Source: a virus. Taken from it: a stretch of DNA of 31,685 nucleotides. Of this stretch, positions 26,752 to 31,685 are shown in pieces (position 1 is the stretch's first letter; every line of letters begins with the position of its first letter). The stretch lies in the IMG/VR virus record IMGVR_UViG_3300006805_000098, positions 1-31,685 of that record; one strand, 5' to 3'. The position numbers and the translations under genes were made by a program. The notes below the pieces were generated by a model. The model ran no database searches, was not told the DNA's origin, and saw only the letters and a program-made list of their open reading frames with translations.

Positions 26752-27852
26752 ATGCCAGCAATTCCAACAAAAGTAACTGATGCGCCATCTGGTATCTCCG
26801 GTGCGGGTTCTGAAATAACGGCTTTGGCCGAAAGTTTGCAAGCCTATGCTTGTGCAACCAGACAATTCTTGGGTAAAGAGTTGACTGATGTTGCGCAGAT
26901 AACAGAAAAGACAATTGGTGATGCAGATTGTGACCGATCTTTATCTGCTTGCATGAAAGGTTTGGATGAAGGATGGTTTCATAGTGTAATAGTCACAACA
27001 AATGCAATCTTTCATGATGTTCCTGATAGTAAATCACAAAAATTCACTTTTTATCGTGGTGGAAAATTAGTAGAACAAATTTATTCTGAGTTTGGTAAAT
27101 TCAGAAAAGAGAGTGGTGTAACAGGTGATGATAAATGGAATCCTGCTGATATTTGGATGGCAAAAAAAGGATTTGTTTTCAAAAAAGATTGGACAACATT
27201 AACTGAATATAATCGTTACATATATGACCAATTTGCATTAACAAATTTGGTGGGTATTTCACTTAAAAAGATTCCAAAAGGTGAAGCACATTCCAAAATT
27301 TATAATAATGGTTTACCACTAATTGCTGAATTTAATGGAATAAAATTAGGACCTAATATGTTAGATTCTAAAGATATATACATAAAATTTAAATCTGAAG
27401 GTAAAGAAGGTGAAATTCAATTAAGAAATTTTTCAAGTAGACCCGTTACAAGTTCTTGGCAAGGTGAAATTAAAGGAAAAACTGCAGCCGGTGGTAAAAT
27501 TGGTGGTGGTCTTGTTATGAGAGCTGCGATTGAATCTGGAATAGATAAAAGTAAATTGACATTACCTAACGAATTTACTGGCCAAATTGCAAAGCCTTCA
27601 GATGCAACATTTAAAAAATTTGCAATGATGTTTAAAGAATTGTCGGGGTCAAAAGCAAAATTGGAGGATCTAATTCTTCAAGCAAAAATGGGCCAAAGAA
27701 AAGATCAGACATGGTGGATGTCAAAATATTTGGGTGTTGATTATGTATATACAACAATGAAATCGGGTAAAATTGGTGATGTTGCTAAATGGTTATATGA
27801 ATATGGTTCATCAGCAACAAAAAATAGTAGCATTTTTATAAAGTATAGTTAA
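26752..27852 (+). CDS. Unknown protein with DKWNPADIW motif
   Basis: A 366-residue protein, lysine-rich and encoded by DNA that looks more AT-rich than its neighbours. It carries D-K-W-N-P-A-D-I-W at about 127-135 and L-V-G-I-S-L-K-K at about 165-172. A P-x-D followed 35 residues later by a strand ending in x-L-K is what a PD-(D/E)xK nuclease core could look like, with S in place of the second acid; this is inference only. A glycine-rich stretch (A-A-G-G-K-I-G-G-G) follows near 245. No ribosome site is obvious. I have a weak memory of the K-W-N-P-A-D motif in other large phage proteins of unknown role. Confidence 0.6.
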   Translation: MPAIPTKVTDAPSGISGAGSEITALAESLQAYACATRQFLGKELTDVAQITEKTIGDADCDRSLSACMKGLDEGWFHSVIVTTNAIFHDVPDSKSQKFTFYRGGKLVEQIYSEFGKFRKESGVTGDDKWNPADIWMAKKGFVFKKDWTTLTEYNRYIYDQFALTNLVGISLKKIPKGEAHSKIYNNGLPLIAEFNGIKLGPNMLDSKDIYIKFKSEGKEGEIQLRNFSSRPVTSSWQGEIKGKTAAGGKIGGGLVMRAAIESGIDKSKLTLPNEFTGQIAKPSDATFKKFAMMFKELSGSKAKLEDLILQAKMGQRKDQTWWMSKYLGVDYVYTTMKSGKIGDVAKWLYEYGSSATKNSSIFIKYS

Positions 27853-27853
27853 T

Positions 27854-28135
27854 ATGGCACTTACAGACTTTGACAAGATTATGAAAGAATACCAACATCT
27901 AGACAATGATTTTGGTTTCTCTGCGGTATCAGAAGAAGAATACAATAAAGTAATTACTGATACCACATCAACAGCAGACAATTATAAAGCACGCCTAGAT
28001 GAATTGGAGAAGATGATTGTTCCCTTCCTAAATAAATTACATAGTACAGGGGATAAAGAATATATCTATTGGCCTAATCGCAAACCAGCAATTGAAAAAC
28101 AAATAGAGAAGATACTAAAACTAACAAGAGGTTGA
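27854..28135 (+). CDS. Small coiled-coil protein
   Basis: A 93-residue helical protein: F-D-K-I-M-K-E-Y-Q-H-L-D-N-D-F-G-F-S-A-V-S at the start, then a helical region (Y-K-A-R-L-D-E-L-E-K-M-I-V-P-F-L-N-K-L) and a Y-I-Y-W-P-N-R-K segment. Similar small proteins with the D-F-G-F motif are found in other T4-like phages, as I recall, without known function. It starts one base after the preceding stop, so expression is likely linked to the 26752 gene. Confidence 0.7.
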   Translation: MALTDFDKIMKEYQHLDNDFGFSAVSEEEYNKVITDTTSTADNYKARLDELEKMIVPFLNKLHSTGDKEYIYWPNRKPAIEKQIEKILKLTRG

Positions 28136-28137
28136 TT

Positions 28138-28848
28138 ATGTCTGCAACAGTGATTATACCAACTACGGGTGCTCCGGAGTTGCGTAAAGCAATTGAAAGT
28201 GTTTTGAATCAAAGTTATGACACCATATGTTATGTTGTTTGTGATGGTGAAGATAATTTGGGAAAAGTAAAAGTGATTACTGGTGAATATGCCGGTAATA
28301 AAAATTTAAAAGTCAGTGTTCTACCCATCAATGTCGGCGCCAATGGTTTTTATGGTCACCGAGTCTATGCAGCATTCACACATCTAGTCAATACTGAACA
28401 TGTCTTATATTTGGACCAAGATAATTGGTTTCATCCAGACCATGTACAATCTTGTGTTGATACAATCAAAGAACGAAATTTAGATTGGTGTTATACGTTG
28501 AGAAAAGTGGTGGATAAACAGGGTCAGTTTATTTGCAGAGATGATTGTGAATCACTAGGTAAGTGGCAATCTTATCATGGCATTAATCATGTTGACACAA
28601 ATAGTTATTGCCTTTTAACAAAGGTTGCGATACAATTGGCGTCTGCATGGCATGGTGGTTGGGGACAAGATCGTGTTTTCTTGGCAACCGTTTCTAAGTA
28701 TTTTCCTAACTATGATTGCACAAAAAAATATAGCGTCAACTATCGAGTTGATGGAAATGCCGGATCAGTTACTGGTGATTTCTTCCTAAATGGCAATGAA
28801 GTGATGAACAAAAAATATAATGGAGTTTTCCCATGGAATACAATTTAA
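28138..28848 (+). CDS. Family 2-type glycosyltransferase
   Basis: A 236-residue GT-A enzyme: A-T-V-I-I-P-T-T-G at 3-11, A-I-E-S-V-L-N-Q-S-Y near 18-27, and D93-Q-D95-N in L-Y-L-D-Q-D-N-W-F-H-P as the metal-binding motif; a G-W-G-Q-D-R segment near 177-182 supplies a likely catalytic acid. GAGG precedes the ATG at 28138. First gene of a run of six overlapping genes for sugar or methyl transfer, ending beyond the window. Confidence 0.85.
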   Translation: MSATVIIPTTGAPELRKAIESVLNQSYDTICYVVCDGEDNLGKVKVITGEYAGNKNLKVSVLPINVGANGFYGHRVYAAFTHLVNTEHVLYLDQDNWFHPDHVQSCVDTIKERNLDWCYTLRKVVDKQGQFICRDDCESLGKWQSYHGINHVDTNSYCLLTKVAIQLASAWHGGWGQDRVFLATVSKYFPNYDCTKKYSVNYRVDGNAGSVTGDFFLNGNEVMNKKYNGVFPWNTI

Positions 28849-29702
28849 TTATCGGCGCCGCAACCGGTTATAACTACAATCAACTCAAACCTTGGGTAGA
28901 ATCTATTGGTAAAGTTTGTGATGAATACACCGATAAGGTATTGTTTGTTGGTAATATGTCAGAAGAAACCAGAACGAAACTCATCGAACAGAATTTTCTT
29001 CTGATTGAAATGCCTAATGTTCCAGGTGTGCCAGTTCATGTTGCACGATTTCTTGCAATCTATGACTACCTAAGAGATTCGCATCGACAATACAAATATG
29101 TGGTTACCACGGATGTAAAAGATGTCTACTTTCAAACCAATCCATTTAATTGGATTGATAAAGTAATCTTTCCAGGTTCAATGTGTCGTTTGGTTGTTGG
29201 TTCAGAAAGTATGTTATATAAAGATGAACCTTGGGGCAATGAGAATCTTTTGCAGGCTTATGGTCCGTATGTGCATAGCACATTCAAAGAAAATAAGATA
29301 TATAACGTTGGAGTGATCGGTGGTCATTCTGAGTATGTAAAAGACTTAGTGTTCAACATATTCACTAATGCAATCAACAGGCCTATTCCTATCGTTGACC
29401 AAGCGGTCTTTAATGTATTAATTCAGACCAAACCATATAAAGATGTAATATACTTTGCAGAACAATCTGATGGTTGGGCTTGTCAGGCCGGCACAACTGC
29501 CGATCCATCTAAGATTGAACAATTCAGACCATTCTTGACTGAAGCAGAACCAATTTTCGAAAACGGTGCGGTATTAACAAGTAAACGTAAACCATTTTGT
29601 ATCGTACATCAATATGATCGTGTACCAGAATGGAAGAAATTCATACAAGCAAAATACAAACAAGAAGATCCAAATAACTTTTTTACATATAGGACAACAT
29701 AA
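28833..29702 (+). CDS. Glycosyltransferase-like protein
   Basis: A 289-residue protein with a GT-A look: N-L-I-I-G-A-A-T-G-Y at the N-terminus, T-T-D-V-K-D-V-Y-F-Q-T-N-P-F at 92-105 as the metal site, and Y-N-V-G-V-I-G-G-H near 150-158, resembling the N-x-G segment before the acceptor loop in GT8-like enzymes. I-V-D-Q-A-V-F-N follows. It overlaps the preceding gene by 16 bases. Donor and acceptor unknown; likely acts with its neighbours on one glycan. Confidence 0.7.
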   Translation: MEYNLIIGAATGYNYNQLKPWVESIGKVCDEYTDKVLFVGNMSEETRTKLIEQNFLLIEMPNVPGVPVHVARFLAIYDYLRDSHRQYKYVVTTDVKDVYFQTNPFNWIDKVIFPGSMCRLVVGSESMLYKDEPWGNENLLQAYGPYVHSTFKENKIYNVGVIGGHSEYVKDLVFNIFTNAINRPIPIVDQAVFNVLIQTKPYKDVIYFAEQSDGWACQAGTTADPSKIEQFRPFLTEAEPIFENGAVLTSKRKPFCIVHQYDRVPEWKKFIQAKYKQEDPNNFFTYRTT

Positions 29703-30271
29703 TGAGTGATGTGATTAAATTTAACACCGAAACACAGGCATTCGGTATTTCACCTGGTAATTTCAAATGTTCAGGTTATGGTATTGCAGAACTAATCAAG
29801 GATATTCCTAATCCAAGAGGAATTGAAATTGGATGTGATGTTGGTGACACTACAGAATTTCTGTTGAAAACACATCAGACTTTAATTCTTGATGGTGTTG
29901 ATCCATACGAAAACTATGTTGATTGGAACGGTAACAACCTAAACGAACGACAAGTTGTTTATGATAATTTCATGCAACGAGTAAAACCATTCGGTACACG
30001 ATTCAATTTGTTCCGTGAATATTCAGATGATGCTGCAAAAGAAATTGCAGATGAACATTACGACTTTATCTTTATTGATGGTTTACACACTTACGAACAA
30101 TTGACCAAAGATTGTGCAAACTACTATTCTAAAGTAAAAACTGGTGGCATCTTTGCAGGACATGATTATAATGCCATTGAAGGTGTTCGGCGTGCTGCTG
30201 ATGAAATGGCTGCAAGTGTTGGTAAAAAGATTCTTAAAACCGAATGTGATGTTTGGTACTGGGTAAAATGA
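29702..30271 (+). CDS. SAM-dependent methyltransferase (class I)
   Basis: A 189-residue methyltransferase of the Methyltransf_24 type common in glycan clusters. Motif I is E-I-G-C-D-V-G-D-T at 42-50; D-G-V-D-P-Y near 64-69 is motif II; Y-D-F-I-F-I-D-G-L-H-T-Y at about 119-130 and the G-G-I-F-A-G-H-D-Y motif at about 147-155 complete the core. The target is probably a sugar made by the flanking glycosyltransferases. ATG overlaps the preceding stop (TAATG) and its TGA overlaps the next ATG. Confidence 0.88.
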   Translation: MSDVIKFNTETQAFGISPGNFKCSGYGIAELIKDIPNPRGIEIGCDVGDTTEFLLKTHQTLILDGVDPYENYVDWNGNNLNERQVVYDNFMQRVKPFGTRFNLFREYSDDAAKEIADEHYDFIFIDGLHTYEQLTKDCANYYSKVKTGGIFAGHDYNAIEGVRRAADEMAASVGKKILKTECDVWYWVK

Positions 30272-30957
30272 AAAAGTGCATAGTATTATCGGGTGAATAT
30301 AGAACCTTTGATAAGACATGGCAAAACATCCAAAAATTCATTGAGTTGAATAATTTGGATGTTTATTGTCATTTGTGGTCATCAGGTTCAAAAGATGAAG
30401 TTAATAATATCAAAGAACGATTAAAACCAAAGGGTATGTTGGTTGAAGATCCTAAAAAATATTCTAAAACATTTAATGATATTGAAGATCATATTCGTTC
30501 GACCAATCCAAAAGGTCCTAACCAAGACCGTCTTGCAGGTAATGCTTCGATGCATTATGCTAGAAAAAAGGCATTTGTTTTAATCAAAGAAGAATATGAT
30601 GTGTTGGTCTATTGTAGATATGACATAGCAATTACACCATTTGAATTTCATGCAAACATTCCTGTATTGTTAACACCAACAGAGGAAGCATATAATATTA
30701 TTTCTGATATTTTTGCAATCATGCCGTTTGAATTTGCACCAGACTACTTTCTGTATAATGAATATGAAAATTTACATTCAACACCTTTCGATGAAGAATT
30801 CTTGGACTGGTTGCGCGATGTAAAAAATTATGGCGATGAAAATATCAGAATACATAAAGAAGAACGTTATTGTCCACATATGGTGTTGTTGAGACACCTT
30901 GTTATGAATGATGTTCCTTATACTCTATTAAATTTCCCTGTACAATTACAACGATGA
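30268..30957 (+). CDS. Glycosyltransferase-like protein, DUF7796-type, copy 1
   Basis: A 229-residue protein that begins with C-I-V-L-S-G-E-Y-R-T-F-D, similar to the I-A-L-C-F-S-G-Q-S-R-S-F start of the next protein, and has Y-C-R-Y-D-I-A-I at about 113-120 as a possible R-x-D metal or donor site. Such proteins occur in phages and giant viruses and are predicted glycosyltransferases; activity is not shown. Start chosen at the ATGA overlap. Confidence 0.65.
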   Translation: MKKCIVLSGEYRTFDKTWQNIQKFIELNNLDVYCHLWSSGSKDEVNNIKERLKPKGMLVEDPKKYSKTFNDIEDHIRSTNPKGPNQDRLAGNASMHYARKKAFVLIKEEYDVLVYCRYDIAITPFEFHANIPVLLTPTEEAYNIISDIFAIMPFEFAPDYFLYNEYENLHSTPFDEEFLDWLRDVKNYGDENIRIHKEERYCPHMVLLRHLVMNDVPYTLLNFPVQLQR

Positions 30958-31628
30958 AAATTGCGTTATGTTTTTCTGGTCAATCCAGATCATTTGAAAA
31001 AGGTTATGAGTATTACAAACGTAATCTATTAGATCATTACGATGTGGATGTCTATATTCATTCCTGGAAGTTTCCAGAGAGTGAAAAGATGATTGAATTA
31101 TACAGACCAATTGCCTGTCAGTTTGAAGAACCATTTGTTAATGATTCTAATCAGAGATACACCAATACTCCAAACACATTCAAATATCCTCCACAATCAA
31201 CATTCAATATGTTCTATTCGATGTTTGAATGTAGTATGCTGATTGGCCAACAGTATGATTGGGTCATTAGGTCACGACCTGATTATGCACTGAATGTGAA
31301 GATTCCGTTTGAAGAACTAGATAACACCAAATTATACATTCCTAATTGCAGAATGGTACCAGAAAGAGATTTTGGTAATGACCAATTTGCATTTGGTGGT
31401 TGGGAAAATATGTTGTCGTACATGTCAACATATGCTCGTTTGGATCATTATTATAATCAAGGCACACAATTCATTGGTGAAGATTTAATGCAAGCAAACT
31501 TACGATATAATAATCTCTGTGGAGAAAATCTTGTTTATGTCAATATGAACAATCCATTTCCACCAGGTAAACACAATGGAACTTGGCATTCTCTGATTAG
31601 AGATGATTACGAACAATGGCCAAAGTAG
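30954..31628 (+). CDS. Glycosyltransferase-like protein, DUF7796-type, copy 2
   Basis: A 224-residue relative of the preceding protein: S-G-Q-S-R-S-F at 8-14, D-V-D-V-Y-I-H-S-W-K near 34-43, V-I-R-S-R-P-D-Y-A at about 98-106 as the counterpart of R-Y-D, then N-D-Q-F-A-F-G near 140. It ends with TAG immediately followed in frame by TAA. It overlaps the preceding gene by four bases and the next by 13. Confidence 0.68.
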   Translation: MKIALCFSGQSRSFEKGYEYYKRNLLDHYDVDVYIHSWKFPESEKMIELYRPIACQFEEPFVNDSNQRYTNTPNTFKYPPQSTFNMFYSMFECSMLIGQQYDWVIRSRPDYALNVKIPFEELDNTKLYIPNCRMVPERDFGNDQFAFGGWENMLSYMSTYARLDHYYNQGTQFIGEDLMQANLRYNNLCGENLVYVNMNNPFPPGKHNGTWHSLIRDDYEQWPK

Positions 31629-31685
31629 TAAAGGAATTTAAAGGACATTCTGGAAGTAAAGTATATCTCATGGAAGATATGGACA
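31616..31685 (+). CDS. 5' end of a probable phosphotransferase (continues beyond window)
   Basis: The frame M-A-K-V-V-K-E-F-K-G-H-S-G-S-K-V-Y-L-M-E starts inside the end of the previous gene and is open to the window edge. K-G-H-S-G-S-K-V resembles the glycine-rich loop at the start of aminoglycoside-phosphotransferase-like kinases found in glycan cassettes. Only 23 residues are visible, so this is tentative. Confidence 0.45.
   Translation, partial: MAKVVKEFKGHSGSKVYLMEDMD

Overview
The window is part of a tailed-phage genome (Caudoviricetes) with a T4-superfamily (myovirus) replication core. Evidence is the gene order sliding clamp 45, clamp loader 44 and 62, regA, then DNA polymerase 43, uvsX and helicase 41, interleaved with small unknown genes in ATGA/TAATG overlaps. 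Base composition is AT-rich. Several promoters are exact or near-exact sigma70 sites (TTGACA, 17 bp, TATAAT), which points to a Gram-negative host whose housekeeping RNA polymerase is used directly. T4-type late promoters (TATAAATA) are also present, as expected for a phage that carries gp45.

Layout. 1-2,510: the end of a peptide deformylase gene, a frameshifted GIY-YIG homing endonuclease on the minus strand, a DUF4338/DruA-like protein and a small winged-helix protein closed by a strong terminator. 2,512-7,260: glycosyltransferase, dATP/dGTP diphosphohydrolase-like protein, gp49/gp66-family protein, clamp, small proteins including one with a twin-arginine signal, clamp loader and RegA. 7,261-9,861: a structured leader and Hsp20, a terminator that overlaps a promoter, a probably leaderless small gene, tRNA(CAT), dCMP deaminase, SprT-like metallopeptidase and a hexapeptide acetyltransferase.

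9,862-17,265 is a tRNA region with 28 tRNA genes in the window (27 here plus one at 8,218), almost all with encoded CCA. Read by anticodon they cover all 20 amino acids, plus an apparent amber-decoding tRNA (CTA). Two near-identical promoter blocks, each followed by an rRNA-type boxA-like sequence, drive the array. Between the tRNAs lie at least eight structured elements closed by long stems; five belong to one sequence family whose stems show compensatory changes. Scattered in the array are a YkuK-like RNase H-fold protein, a secreted small protein, an HNH endonuclease and a metallophosphoesterase.

17,276-18,803: a GroES-like co-chaperonin, a small phage protein ending in TAG, and two membrane proteins on the minus strand behind a late promoter. 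18,961-26,720: Sm-like protein, DNA polymerase, membrane coiled-coil protein, UvsX, gp41 and a second DUF4338-like protein. 26,752-31,685: an unknown protein, a small coiled-coil protein and a tightly overlapping glycan-type cassette (glycosyltransferases, a methyltransferase, a probable kinase start).

The most interesting possibility is a control circuit around amber decoding. The gene just after the amber tRNA has a Shine-Dalgarno locked in a 12-bp stem. Just before that stem is a leader ORF with UAG at codon 7 and UAA at codon 13, placed so that only a ribosome that reads through UAG would reach and melt the stem. UAG is rare as a stop here and is usually backed by a nearby in-frame UAA.
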